Positions 21,401-30,274 of a stretch of DNA of 64,000 nucleotides are shown here, piece by piece. Location of the stretch: contig NZ_SCFM01000023.1 of the NCBI RefSeq assembly GCF_004138295.1, positions 1 through 64,000 on the forward strand. Direction: 5' to 3'. The position numbers were made by a program, and so were the translations under genes. How positions within the stretch are numbered: position 1 is the first letter of the stretch; each line of letters opens with the position of its first letter. The notes under the pieces are model-generated. The model was not told where the DNA came from, did not search any database, and saw only the letters and a list, made by a program, of their open reading frames with translations. This DNA is from Ectobacillus funiculus. Its GTDB lineage: Bacteria > Bacillota > Bacilli > Bacillales > Bacillaceae_G.

Positions 21401-22276
21401 GCAGCCAAAAGCTTAGGACCTAGTAACATTGTTAAAATATCAGATGAATCTCAAATAGGGAATGAAGAAAATACAGTTTATGCATTTAGAAAGACTACCG
21501 CTTGGGGCTCAAATACGACGAATGCATGGGCGAATTTTAATGATGATCCATACATTTTAATTAACTTCACAGGTTCAGGTATTGACTATCTGGCTGGGAC
21601 TGGAGAAAAATCGTTATATAATTTCGAACTTGATGGTGTGGATATGGGCAACTTTGGCGTAGATCCTGTTACTGGCGTGAGATATTCTGTAAGAGGCCTG
21701 GAAGAAAAGCCGCACACGTTGAAAGTTTCACTGAAGGATAATGAAAGAAAAGATACCTATATGGATTACCGTGGGATCAATATCTACAGTACACCTAAAG
21801 CAGATAGTACTAATAGTATGATCTTCAATTTTGACGGATCAGGTTTCAATTTATTTGGAGCGACTTCGGATGCATTAATTGATGTGTATATCGATGATCA
21901 ATTAATTGATGAAAATTTTAGAATTTATGCTAAAGGGGACAGACAAACATCTTATAACGTTCGGGGACTCAAAAATACCAAACATACTGCTAAGGTTGTT
22001 GTGAAAGGCGGTACTTTTGTTTTGGATGGTATCGATGTAATTACAGGTACAAATGAGGTTGAAGTAAATAAAGAAAAGCTGCAGCAATTGTATGATGCAA
22101 ATCAAGGAAGAGAACAAAAAAACTACACCAAGGAAAGTTGGAACGTCTTTCATTCAGCACTACAAACAGCAAAAACAGTATTACAAAATCCACAAGTTAC
22201 ACTAGAGAAAGTGGCTGCTGCAAAAACATCCTTACAAGCAGCAGTAGAAAGATTAATTGAAAAAACAAGCGAGTAG
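18479..22276 (+). CDS. Secreted GH59-like galactosidase (galactocerebrosidase family), multidomain
   Basis: 1265 residues with signal peptide (KRKKFKK, hydrophobic core, EAKAEV). The catalytic part resembles GH59: FKGFGTVTGNNTSRLLLDY, a segment reading VKVELGADVNSSSGTEPA, the acid/base Glu200 in GISQNERAQN, and nucleophile Glu297 in VWISEG. After the barrel come a beta-sandwich and lectin-like (concanavalin-type) region around 590-800, two related carbohydrate-binding-like modules with WGSN and FELDG/VYLDG patterns (about 870-1180), and a C-terminal FIVAR helical domain. No LPXTG anchor. It would release galactose from glycans or glycolipids outside the cell. The cre site upstream and the sensor/importer genes downstream fit a sugar-scavenging unit. 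Substrate is uncertain. Confidence 0.82.
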   Translation: MVSKRKKFKKSIGYLCVASTLFGSVFVMGPNEAKAEVTTKTITIDGNNVDKYNRFKGFGTVTGNNTSRLLLDYKEENPKKYWEIMNKLFNKETGAGLTHVKVELGADVNSSSGTEPATMRYADEPANVLRGAGFQFAADAKSINPDITVEILRWGEPRFSWSGAASNQYENRYQWYKQTIDAVYKEYGFKLDYVGISQNERAQNNGKNELEWLKYFTSKIKTEPNYDADYKHIKLVAADGYRDTATISKTLLQNPDLIDEIDVISSHYGLTGSNELTQLQNKLIAEGKQPKEVWISEGIAPMINARYRENMEPNYNGLGGKAGIVDVTSRIISAYSWTGAGSNPLHAVSFDFQPSVAAFYEGSAYNPKHLISAYDPWSGFYEADGGLQGVRHVMNFVGYDDHTTPENERWIYVKDATFSDGAFFDGGVDVDTSTHNYMTLKAPETDDYTTVFANNTKETRKYQIHTKNLNGKENAPVYVWETRGADAGQDYDANWFKNVSKITPKDGVYEVEVKPYSIVTISTLDKKSEIKDFEYQSQPVDVSQDKILPLPYTDDFEYKKYPVDEKGRDYVDRRGGTPRYTTDQTAAFEVVKKATKPLSSESAARTDLEIPNAKAHGNMLQQKITHDIIGADWAVWGGTDGSASNSNPTTTLGDHRWVNYKVSYDFLLDTHTPEVAGRSNYALIGVRQVKAGGSDSPAPYNARVYSDGRYEILKLGKVVNSGTIEGFNNKVWHNLAFEAKENVFTLYLDGKEIAAYTDVDSTVMAGRVTLGSGYYETLIDNLRVDPIKGYTYESDKYDSAQGKKYETEAAALNNTDKWNPIGYVGKWDYTQAGYAHFNRTQMTVKTDVPVWNGVAVGFGDSTKVQGTLNKVFYSGSWSSNSANAWGSNGASFEMKFKGTDIRLFGITNPSNGTADVYLDGKLVGEANYLNNSEIHQMVWSAEDLEDQEHTLKVVAKDKPISFTKAEIETTDPVLAAKSLGPSNIVKISDESQIGNEENTVYAFRKTTAWGSNTTNAWANFNDDPYILINFTGSGIDYLAGTGEKSLYNFELDGVDMGNFGVDPVTGVRYSVRGLEEKPHTLKVSLKDNERKDTYMDYRGINIYSTPKADSTNSMIFNFDGSGFNLFGATSDALIDVYIDDQLIDENFRIYAKGDRQTSYNVRGLKNTKHTAKVVVKGGTFVLDGIDVITGTNEVEVNKEKLQQLYDANQGREQKNYTKESWNVFHSALQTAKTVLQNPQVTLEKVAAAKTSLQAAVERLIEKTSE

Positions 22277-22374
22277 TATTAACTACATCTTGTAACTCGT
22301 CTTAACCCTAAATCATTTATACTCTGTATCTTAACAACTAAAATATTGCTAAGGCGCTGGTTTGTCAATTATTG

Positions 22375-22421
22375 AACCTGGGACATAAGTAGGAGGAAAA
22401 ACATGCTTATCCCAGGTTTTT
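22375..22421 (+). terminator. Terminator after the GH59-like gene
   Basis: AACCTGGGACATAAG pairs with CTTATCCCAGGTT and is followed by five T. Confidence 0.75.
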
Positions 22422-22425
22422 GCTG

Positions 22426-22665
22426 TTTTCTGATTTTTTTGATTACAACATTTTATACGTACAAGTTCTTATATTCGTAGGATAGTCCTTGAAGGAACAG
22501 TTAATTCAGAGGAATTAATACGCATGAGTCAAGGGGAATATCTTGATCGACAGGATTTTTGAAAGGGTATTCAATGTCGAGGAAATGTTCTAAGCAGGTT
22601 CTTTGTTAATGTAAAATAAAACGAAGCGGATCGGTAAAATAGGTTGCTATTAGAGAAGAATGTTA
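22426..22665. repeat. 240-bp direct repeat, copy A
   Basis: Begins TTTTCTGATTTTTTTGATTA and contains CCTTGAAGGAACAGTTAATTC, ending GCTATTAGAGAAGAATGTTA when read in short pieces. A second copy without visible indels lies 363 bp downstream. It encodes no convincing protein, so it looks like a duplicated promoter/leader segment. Confidence 0.85.
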
Positions 22666-22788
22666 TGGAAAAGGGAAAGTAGCATTAAGCTTATAAATCA
22701 AAAAGCGATAAACCAGAAGTCACTTGATTAGGTTAAAAGTGTTCATTTGGGGAAGAGAATAAACTAGTAAAATGGGGAAGTTGTTTCT

Positions 22789-23028
22789 TTTTCTGATTTT
22801 TTTGATTATAATATTTTGTACGTACAAGTTTTTATAGACGTAGGATAATCCTTGAAGGAACAGTTAATTCAGAGAAATTAATACGTATTAATCAAGGGGA
22901 ATGTCTTGATTGACAGGATTTTTGAAAGGGTATTGAATGTTGACGAAATGTTCTAAGCAGGTTCTTAGTTAATGTAAATCAAACGAAGTGAATCGGTAAA
23001 ATAGGTTGCTATTAGAAACGAATATTAG
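22789..23028. repeat. 240-bp direct repeat, copy B, in front of the sugar-sensor operon
   Basis: Aligns to 22426-22665 end to end with scattered substitutions (roughly 85-90 percent identical by eye). It ends 31 bp before the GTG of the sugar-binding sensor gene, so it holds the proximal promoter region of that operon. Confidence 0.85.
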
Positions 23029-23059
23029 TAGATGAATTTTTTGAAAGGGGTTTCGTTTA

Positions 23060-24073
23060 GTGAAAAAGCTATTATTCATCTATGTTTTTTTGTTTGCTGG
23101 CTTTCTTACTTATTTATATAACTATCATTTAAAAGAATTTGCTTCTAGTTCCTCCAATCAGCCTCAGGATGACTTTCGGGGTAAGGTTAGCGAAAAATAT
23201 GTCATGGTTACATTCCTAGCAGGGATTGATTATTGGAAAACTGCTCTGAAGGGCTTTGAAGATGCGGCTCGTGTGTTGAATGTTTCGGTGGAGTATCGCG
23301 GGGCCACGCAGTACGATGTGCATGAGCAAATTGCAGTATTAGAACAAATCATTGCAAAGAAACCCGCAGGAATTGCTATATCAGCCATTAATCCCACTGT
23401 GTTAACAGCTACAATTAACAAAGCGATAGATGCAGGAATTCCTGTCGTATTATTTGATTCGGATGCTTCTTCCAGTAACGTGCATACGTTTTTAGGCACA
23501 AACAATTATAATGCTGGAGTAACCGCGGCTCGTAAAATGGGGGAATTGTTAAATGGTAGAGGAAAAGTATCTGTTGTGACATTATTGAATCAATTAAACC
23601 ATCAGGAAAGAACGAAAGGATTTCTAGAGACAATTTATAAAGAATATCCACAAATAGAAGTAGTTGCCGTAAAGGATGGGCGGGGAGACCAGCTTGTTTC
23701 AAAACAAGTCGCAGAGGAAGTCATAAAGCAATACCCAGACCTGGCAGGAATTTTTACTACTGAGGCTAATGGCGGGGTTGGGGTTGGAGAGGCTGTGCAA
23801 TCTGTAAAATCTGATAAACAGGTGAAGATTATTAGCTTCGATACGGACAAGAATACTCTTGATATGGTACAGAACGGGACAATATCTGCGACGTTGGCTC
23901 AAGGTACCTGGAAGATGGGATACTGGTCCCTACAGTTTTTATTTCAGCTTAATCATAATCTTGCTTCACCGCAACAGGAGAGCGTTTCAGACGCACTGGC
24001 ATTGCCAGTCTATGTCGATACTGGAATTTCTATAGTTACGAAAGAGAATGTAGAAGATTATTATGCTAAGTGA
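23060..24073 (+). CDS. Membrane-anchored sugar-binding protein of a three-component sensor (XylFII-like)
   Basis: 337 residues: one N-terminal membrane helix (LLFIYVFLFAGFLTYLY) without a lipoprotein cysteine, then a Peripla_BP_4 sugar-binding fold (FLGTNNYNAGVTAARKMGEL, SFDTDKNTLDMV). GTG start with GAAAGGGG eight bases upstream. The uncleaved anchor and its place directly before a LytS/YesM kinase and YesN regulator match the XylFII-LytS-YesN arrangement of clostridia, where the binding protein presents sugar to the kinase rather than to a transporter. The ligand is probably a pentose or related monosaccharide, by analogy only. Confidence 0.85.
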   Translation: MKKLLFIYVFLFAGFLTYLYNYHLKEFASSSSNQPQDDFRGKVSEKYVMVTFLAGIDYWKTALKGFEDAARVLNVSVEYRGATQYDVHEQIAVLEQIIAKKPAGIAISAINPTVLTATINKAIDAGIPVVLFDSDASSSNVHTFLGTNNYNAGVTAARKMGELLNGRGKVSVVTLLNQLNHQERTKGFLETIYKEYPQIEVVAVKDGRGDQLVSKQVAEEVIKQYPDLAGIFTTEANGGVGVGEAVQSVKSDKQVKIISFDTDKNTLDMVQNGTISATLAQGTWKMGYWSLQFLFQLNHNLASPQQESVSDALALPVYVDTGISIVTKENVEDYYAK

Positions 24074-24099
24074 GGCATCGAGAAAACGAGGGATAATAG

Positions 24100-25899
24100 T
24101 TGAAAAGAATAAAGTCATTTAAAATGAATAATCTCCCTATAAGATATAAGCTTATTAGTCTATTGTTAGTTATCAGTATTCTCCCGTCCATGGGACTGGG
24201 ATTTCTAACTGGATGGACGGTAGAGCGCATTATTGAGAGGCAAGTAACGCAAAATACTTTTCAATTAATTGGTCAAGTGAATAAAACCTTGGAGTTTTAC
24301 GCCAGCAATATGCAAAATATTAGTTATTTAATTTCATTCAATCCAGAAATAAAGCGCTTTCTAGAAGAGAATGACGAGAGGCAAGGACCGGAAATAAATA
24401 ATAAGTATAGTACACTGCAATTTTTACAGGGGTTTACAACCTTATATCCAGAGATAGCAGGTATTCTCGTAGTTAATAAAAATGGCGCCTATATTAGTAA
24501 TGAAATGTATGCTCGCTCTTCGAAAAGTCTTACGGAAGAATCATGGTATCAAGAGGCGATAAGAAATGCCGGAATTTCTAAATTCATAGGGCATCCGGTT
24601 AATAGAAATGTAACCAGCCATGCTAACTATAAGGATAACGAGGTGGTATCAGTTGTACGGGCTATTTTGGATCCTGACACGCAGCAAGTGCAGGGCGTCG
24701 TACTAATTGACTTAAAGCTTAGAGTAATCGCAGAAGCGACAAAGGACGCTCGCTTAGGAAAATCAGGTTATTTGACGGTAATTGACGAAAATGGAAAAAA
24801 CATCTATTCTCCAACACAACCCTTTATTGACAAAATTCCTATTCAGTGGCTAAGAGAGGCTGCATCCGGAACATTTTCGAAAGAGGTAAATGGGAACGAG
24901 CTGCAATTTATTTATCAGAATTCATCTTTTACTAACTGGACGACAGTCGGAGTGTTTTCCTCGGACGAATCAGCGTTAGAAGTAAAAGAAGTTCATTTCT
25001 ATGTCATTAGTTTTGTTTTCTTCGTTTGTTTGTTTGGAATTGGTGCGTCATATTATTTATCGTATTCCATGGCAAGGCCGATCGGTCAGTTGATGTCATT
25101 TATGCAGACAGCAGAAGCAGGTAATTTAATGATTCGATATGAAGGGGATCGTCAGGATGAAATTGGGCTGTTGGGCCGCAGCTTTAACAACATGCTAACC
25201 CAAATCAACAAGCTGATTGTACTAACGGAACTGCAAGAGCGTCAAAAGCGGGAAGCGGAGCTGCGCAGTCTGCAGGCCCACATTAAGCCACATTTTCTTT
25301 ACAATACACTAGATACGATTAATTGGATGGCACGTAAAAAAGGAGCAGAGGATATTGCTGAAGTGGTGGAATCGCTATCCAGGTTATTTCGCATCGGACT
25401 AAGCAAAGGTAACGATATCATTCCTTTTATGGAGGAAATAGAGCACATCTGCAGTTATTTAAAAATTCAAAAAGCTCGATACAAAGATAAATTGAATTAT
25501 ACCTTAGCTATTGCTCCAGATATTCAAGATATATTTGTTTTAAAGCTCGTATTACAACCGATTGTAGAAAATGCTATTTATCACGGAATTAAAGAGCGAA
25601 GGGGTCCTGGTCACATTCTTATAGAAGCTAAGGAGGATAATGAACAACTAATGATTCGTGTTACTGATGACGGATCCGGGATGCCGAACGAAATTTTATA
25701 TGCTCTTCGAAAACGATTAGCGACTGCTCTTAATATGGATGAGGAGAATCGGGAGATTAAAAATTTAGGATACGGGATGATGAATGTTCAAGCTAGAATT
25801 AAGCTGACGTTTGGTGATGCCTATGGTTTATCCATTGACAGTGAAAAAGGGGAAGGGACAACAGTTACAGCAATTCTTCCGATTATTAGAGAGAAGTGA
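24100..25899 (+). CDS. YesM/LytS-type sensor histidine kinase
   Basis: 599 residues. Membrane helix at about 15-38, an extracellular Cache-like sensor domain to about 300, a second helix (about 303-327), HAMP linker, then a His_kinase domain with phospho-accepting His398 in KPHFLYNTLD and an HATPase domain (VENAIYHGI, DDGSGMP, GYGMMNVQARI). The start is taken as TTG at 24100 with GAGGG upstream; an ATG eight codons later is also possible. It lies 26 bp after the binding protein gene and 32 bp before its response regulator, so the three are co-transcribed. Confidence 0.9.
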   Translation: MKRIKSFKMNNLPIRYKLISLLLVISILPSMGLGFLTGWTVERIIERQVTQNTFQLIGQVNKTLEFYASNMQNISYLISFNPEIKRFLEENDERQGPEINNKYSTLQFLQGFTTLYPEIAGILVVNKNGAYISNEMYARSSKSLTEESWYQEAIRNAGISKFIGHPVNRNVTSHANYKDNEVVSVVRAILDPDTQQVQGVVLIDLKLRVIAEATKDARLGKSGYLTVIDENGKNIYSPTQPFIDKIPIQWLREAASGTFSKEVNGNELQFIYQNSSFTNWTTVGVFSSDESALEVKEVHFYVISFVFFVCLFGIGASYYLSYSMARPIGQLMSFMQTAEAGNLMIRYEGDRQDEIGLLGRSFNNMLTQINKLIVLTELQERQKREAELRSLQAHIKPHFLYNTLDTINWMARKKGAEDIAEVVESLSRLFRIGLSKGNDIIPFMEEIEHICSYLKIQKARYKDKLNYTLAIAPDIQDIFVLKLVLQPIVENAIYHGIKERRGPGHILIEAKEDNEQLMIRVTDDGSGMPNEILYALRKRLATALNMDEENREIKNLGYGMMNVQARIKLTFGDAYGLSIDSEKGEGTTVTAILPIIREK

Positions 25900-25931
25900 G
25901 GATCGAGGGAACGGAAAAGGAGTGAAGATTC

Positions 25932-27209
25932 TTGCAGAAAACCTGGAAAGTGTTAATTGCAGATGATGAGCCGATTATTCGAGAGGGGATTCGTGAAGCA
26001 ATAAACTGGGAAGCACTTCAAATGGAAGTGGTAGCAGAGGCTGAAGATGGAGAGGAAGCGTTAGAGCTTGTATTAGAGCATTCTGTTGATATTCTTCTTG
26101 CCGATTTAAATATGCCCATTATGAATGGCATCACTTTAATTAAGAATCTCCGAGAAAAGCGTCCGCAATGTAAGATTGTCATTATTACAGGACATGATGA
26201 ATTTACGTATGCACAAGAAGCAGTACGCTTACATGTTACTGATTATATTCTTAAGCCGGCAAATCCTGAACAATTAAAGAATCTGCTGGAGAACATACGC
26301 AAAGAATTAGAAGCTACAGCACAGCAGGATGATTATTTAAAAATGGCAGAAACACAAATTACAAAAAATTTTCCGTTGCTGCAAGAGCGCTTTTGTTTGG
26401 AATGGATTGAAGGACATATGAAAGAGGCAGAAATATTGGAGCAACTTCGGTTTTTACAGCTGCCTGCAGAATGTCCGCAGCAATTCGGTATCATTCACTG
26501 TCCCGAATTTTATACCACTACACCACTAGTGAAAGAAAATGATAGAAAAATGCTGTTATTTTCTATTGAAAATATTGTTTCGGAATTGCTTCAGCCCTTT
26601 CAGAAAGTCCTATTTTGCGATCATTCTGGACTCATTATCGTATGTGTTTGGGCACATGTGCCTACAGATACTCTGTTTGAAATTGAAAAAGCAGTTAAGG
26701 AATATTTGCGAGTTACAGTGAATCTGTACTTTGAACCGATTCAGGACGGATTGACAGCAATTACAGAACTTTATCAACGTTGCAAAGGGTTGGTTGATAA
26801 GGAGTCACGTATTTCTCCAATGGTTCGTCGTGCGAAAAAGTTTATTCATGACCATTTTTCCGATCCTGATCTTACATTGGAATTGTTAGCACAGTCTCTG
26901 CAGGCATCTCCTGTTTATTTGAGCAGGACGATTAAGCAAGAATTGGGGAGGTCGTTTGTGGGATTGGTTACCGAGCTGCGAATGAAAAAGGCAATTCAGC
27001 TGTTGAATGATACTGATCTATCGATTCTTGAAATTGCTGAACGGGTGGGCTATGATACACAGCATTACTTCAGTACAGCCTTCAAAAAAGTCATGGGAGT
27101 ATCACCTAATCAGTATCGAAAAGGCTCAGGCTTTTTATATGACGAACCGATTAGAAAAGAACTTACGGTAACTATTGATAAGAAAATCGCACACAATATC
27201 GAGGGGTAA
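25932..27209 (+). CDS. YesN-type response regulator with AraC DNA-binding domain
   Basis: 425 residues: receiver domain (ADDEPIIREGI, phospho-acceptor Asp58 in LLADLNMP, Lys in YILKPANP), a linker of about 180 residues, and a C-terminal AraC-type double helix-turn-helix (AERVGYDTQHYFSTAFKK, SPNQYRKGS). Start is TTG with AAAGGAG upstream. Expected to activate the sugar importer genes that follow after the terminator at 27291 and perhaps its own operon. Confidence 0.9.
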   Translation: MQKTWKVLIADDEPIIREGIREAINWEALQMEVVAEAEDGEEALELVLEHSVDILLADLNMPIMNGITLIKNLREKRPQCKIVIITGHDEFTYAQEAVRLHVTDYILKPANPEQLKNLLENIRKELEATAQQDDYLKMAETQITKNFPLLQERFCLEWIEGHMKEAEILEQLRFLQLPAECPQQFGIIHCPEFYTTTPLVKENDRKMLLFSIENIVSELLQPFQKVLFCDHSGLIIVCVWAHVPTDTLFEIEKAVKEYLRVTVNLYFEPIQDGLTAITELYQRCKGLVDKESRISPMVRRAKKFIHDHFSDPDLTLELLAQSLQASPVYLSRTIKQELGRSFVGLVTELRMKKAIQLLNDTDLSILEIAERVGYDTQHYFSTAFKKVMGVSPNQYRKGSGFLYDEPIRKELTVTIDKKIAHNIEG

Positions 27210-27290
27210 ATGGTTGGATGAAAGATACATGTTGTGAATATAGATTCGTGGATGGATGAAACAGTACCCATAATTTAGACGATGATTAGA

Positions 27291-27326
27291 AGACGGACCG
27301 AATCGGAAATTCGGTCTGTTTTTTAT
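27291..27326 (+). terminator. Terminator after the three-component sensor operon
   Basis: AGACGGACCGAAT / ATTCGGTCTGT stem with a TGGA-type tetraloop region and a six-T run. It separates the sensor operon from the importer operon, which must have its own promoter. Confidence 0.85.
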
Positions 27327-27417
27327 TTTAAGCCTTGTCATGGCCTACCCTAACTTACCAGCTAACGCTGCTTGAAGAAGGGGAGAGGGCTGGGAAGGAT
27401 TCGTTAAGCTTTATTTT

Positions 27418-27431
27418 TGAAAGCGTTTTAA
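27418..27431 (+). promoter_or_regulatory. cre-like site before the sugar importer
   Basis: TGAAAGCGTTTTAA matches the CcpA consensus except at the penultimate C. It lies 130 bp before the importer's first start codon. Confidence 0.5.
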
Positions 27432-27561
27432 TTTAAGTTAAATTTTTATAAAAAGAGTTATTTTATTAAAAAGACCAAAAAATGACGGGATGGTATATTC
27501 AAGTTACATCAGGGAAGCTACTTCCGATGGGCAAATGATAGAGATAAAGGGGGATAAACAG

Positions 27562-28641
27562 ATGAGGAAGTTGTTGTCAGTATTGCTGTTAGCAGTCATA
27601 GTATTTTCATTGGCAGCATGCGGAGGAAGTAAAGGAACCAGTGGAGGAGATAGTGGTTTTGTAGGGATTTCAATGCCCACAAAATCATCAGAGCGATGGG
27701 TAAATGATGGAGAAAACATGGTAAAGGAATTTAAAGCATTGGGATACAAAACAGACTTGCAGTATGCAGAGGATGTAGTAGAGAACCAAGTATCCCAAAT
27801 CGAAAATATGATTACCAAGGGTGTAAGCGTTTTAGTTGTTGCTCCAATTGATGGTGAAGCATTAACAGATGTTTTAGAAAAAGCAAACAAACAGGATATT
27901 CAAGTAATTGCTTATGATCGTTTGATCAAAAATAGTAAGTATGTTAGCTACTATGCAACATTTGATAACTTTAAAGTAGGAGTTCTGGAAGGTTCATATA
28001 TTGAGAAGAAATTAGGCTTAAAAGACGGAAAAGGCCCATTTAATATCGAGTTATTTGCAGGATCACCTGATGACAATAATGCTTACTTCTTCTTTGATGG
28101 GGCAATGTCAGTATTAAAGCCGTATATTGAATCTGGAAAATTGGTCGTAAAGAGTGGTCAAACTAAATTTGAGCAAGGCGCAACATTACGCTGGGACGGT
28201 GCAGTTGCACAGGCGAGAATGGACAATTTATTAAGTGCCCACTATACAACTGAAAAAATAGATGCTGTGTTGTCTCCTTATGACGGTATTAGTATCGGTA
28301 TTATTTCCTCTCTAAAGGGTGTTGGATACGGAAAAGCGGATAAGCCAATGCCTGTAATCACTGGTCAAGATGCTGAGCTGGCTTCCGTGAAATCTATTAT
28401 AGCTGGTGAACAAACACAAACGGTATTTAAGGATACAAGAGAACTGGCTAAGAAAGCGGTTGCGATGGTAGATGCAATATTAAAAGGAAAAGAAGCAGAG
28501 GTAAACGACACAAAAACATATGACAATGGCAAAAAGGTAGTGCCTGCTTATCTGCTAGAACCAGTGTCTGTTGATGCTGCAAACTATAAATCTGTATTAG
28601 TAGACAGTGGCTACTACACAGAAAAAGAGCTCGGAAAATAA
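27562..28641 (+). CDS. Monosaccharide-binding lipoprotein (ChvE/XylF type)
   Basis: 359 residues. The ATG at 27562 is chosen because AAAGGGGG precedes it and the protein then opens with a lipoprotein signal ([15 protein letters not shown]; Cys lipid anchor). The mature part is a type I periplasmic-binding fold closest in pattern to ChvE and xylose-binding Xyl[16 protein letters not shown], an AYDRLI segment, and an [12 protein letters not shown] segment. It delivers sugar to the ATPase and permease encoded next. ChvE-type systems take up xylose, arabinose, galactose and glucose; the true range here is unknown. Confidence 0.9.
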   Translation: MRKLLSVLLLAVIVFSLAACGGSKGTSGGDSGFVGISMPTKSSERWVNDGENMVKEFKALGYKTDLQYAEDVVENQVSQIENMITKGVSVLVVAPIDGEALTDVLEKANKQDIQVIAYDRLIKNSKYVSYYATFDNFKVGVLEGSYIEKKLGLKDGKGPFNIELFAGSPDDNNAYFFFDGAMSVLKPYIESGKLVVKSGQTKFEQGATLRWDGAVAQARMDNLLSAHYTTEKIDAVLSPYDGISIGIISSLKGVGYGKADKPMPVITGQDAELASVKSIIAGEQTQTVFKDTRELAKKAVAMVDAILKGKEAEVNDTKTYDNGKKVVPAYLLEPVSVDAANYKSVLVDSGYYTEKELGK

Positions 28642-28659
28642 AGCGTAAATCGTCTGGAA

Positions 28660-28705
28660 TGAAATGATTTAGTAGCTATCGGGTGATGGTCGCTAAATCA
28701 TTTCA
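28660..28705 (+). terminator. Intercistronic hairpin between binding protein and ATPase genes
   Basis: TGAAATGATTTAG / CTAAATCATTTCA, a 13-bp stem. Such stems commonly protect the upstream binding-protein message and reduce read-through to the ATPase; that role is inferred. Confidence 0.6.
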
Positions 28706-28731
28706 TCAAATTTTGAGGGTGTGGTGATAAG

Positions 28732-30267
28732 ATGTCAGGAATTATATTAGAAATGCGGAATATCACGAAGGAGTTTCCAGGAGTTAAAGCACTTCAAAAT
28801 GTAAACCTAAAGGTAAAAGAAGGTGAAATTCACGCATTATGCGGTGAAAATGGTGCAGGGAAATCCACTTTAATGAAGGTGCTAAGTGGTGTATATCCCC
28901 ATGGAAGCTATACAGGCGATATCTTCTTTCAAGGCAATGTCTGCAAATTTAAAGATATTAAGCAAAGTGAAGAATTAGGGATTGTGATTATTCACCAAGA
29001 ATTAGCATTGATCCCTTATTTATCAATAGCTGAGAATATTTTTTTAGGGAATGAACAAGCAAAGAACGGCGTTATTAATTGGAATGAAACAACAGTACAG
29101 ACACGTGAATTGCTGCAAAAGGTAGGACTAGATGAAGCGCCCAACATGTTAATTACGAATATTGGTGTTGGGAAGCAGCAATTGGTGGAAATTGCGAAGG
29201 CGTTATCGAAAGAAGTGAAGCTGTTAATTTTAGATGAACCGACTGCTGCCCTAAATGAAGATGATAGTGAAAATCTATTAAATTTATTATTAGAATTTAA
29301 AAAGCAAGGGATGTCAGCTATTATTATTTCTCATAAGTTAAATGAAATATCAAAGGTTGCGGATTCTATTACAATTTTGCGTGATGGGCAAACGATTGAA
29401 ACTTTGGATATGAAAAGAGATAACATTACAGAGGATCGAATCATAAAGGGCATGGTAGGAAGAGATTTAACGAACCGTTATCCGAAGCGGGAACCGAAAA
29501 TTGGAGAGCCGATATTTGAGGTTAAAAATTGGAATGTACATCATCCTTTGCATACGGATCAAAAAGTGCTTGATAATATAAACTTTCATATCCGCAAGGG
29601 TGAGATTGTAGGAATTGCCGGTTTAATGGGGGCAGGACGAACAGAACTCGCAATGAGCATCTTCGGTAAAACATACGGCAAGAAAATAAGCGGGCAAATA
29701 TTTAAAAACGGTAAAGAAGTACATTTGGACGATGTGAATAAGGCGATCAAGCAAGGTATAGCTTACGTTACAGAAGACAGAAAAGGCAATGGTCTCATTT
29801 TAATGGATGATATTAAGAAGAATATATCATTAGCAAGCTTAGATAAGATAGTAAATAAATTTATCCTAAATGAAAATCAAGAAGTTATGGAAGCTGAGCG
29901 CTTCCGGGAGAAAATGAAAATAAAAACACCAAGTATTTATCAAAAAACAGGAAATTTAAGCGGTGGGAATCAACAGAAGGTTGTATTAAGCAAGTGGATT
30001 TTCTCCGAACCGGATATTTTGATTTTGGATGAGCCGACCCGCGGTATCGATGTAGGTGCAAAATATGAAATATACACCATCATTAATCAATTAGCAATGG
30101 AAGGAAAAGGAGTTTTAGTCATTTCCTCTGAGCTCCCTGAAATTCTAGGAATATGTGATCGAATTTATGTTATGAGTGAGGGACGAATCACCGGTGAGGT
30201 GAATGGTGAGGAAGCGACTCAGGAACGTATTATGAAGTATATGACAAAGAGCAAGATTAGGGGGTAG
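28732..30267 (+). CDS. Sugar ABC importer double-ATPase subunit (GguA/XylG/MglA type)
   Basis: 511 residues with two ATP-binding cassettes in tandem. The first has Walker [10 protein letters not shown] and Walker [13 protein letters not shown]; the second has the altered Walker [10 protein letters not shown], signature LSGGNQQKV and Walker [13 protein letters not shown], the normal asymmetry of this CUT2 family. GAGGGTGTGG lies before the start. It couples ATP hydrolysis to sugar uptake with the downstream permease. Confidence 0.93.
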   Translation: MSGIILEMRNITKEFPGVKALQNVNLKVKEGEIHALCGENGAGKSTLMKVLSGVYPHGSYTGDIFFQGNVCKFKDIKQSEELGIVIIHQELALIPYLSIAENIFLGNEQAKNGVINWNETTVQTRELLQKVGLDEAPNMLITNIGVGKQQLVEIAKALSKEVKLLILDEPTAALNEDDSENLLNLLLEFKKQGMSAIIISHKLNEISKVADSITILRDGQTIETLDMKRDNITEDRIIKGMVGRDLTNRYPKREPKIGEPIFEVKNWNVHHPLHTDQKVLDNINFHIRKGEIVGIAGLMGAGRTELAMSIFGKTYGKKISGQIFKNGKEVHLDDVNKAIKQGIAYVTEDRKGNGLILMDDIKKNISLASLDKIVNKFILNENQEVMEAERFREKMKIKTPSIYQKTGNLSGGNQQKVVLSKWIFSEPDILILDEPTRGIDVGAKYEIYTIINQLAMEGKGVLVISSELPEILGICDRIYVMSEGRITGEVNGEEATQERIMKYMTKSKIRG

Positions 30268-30274
30268 GACACAT

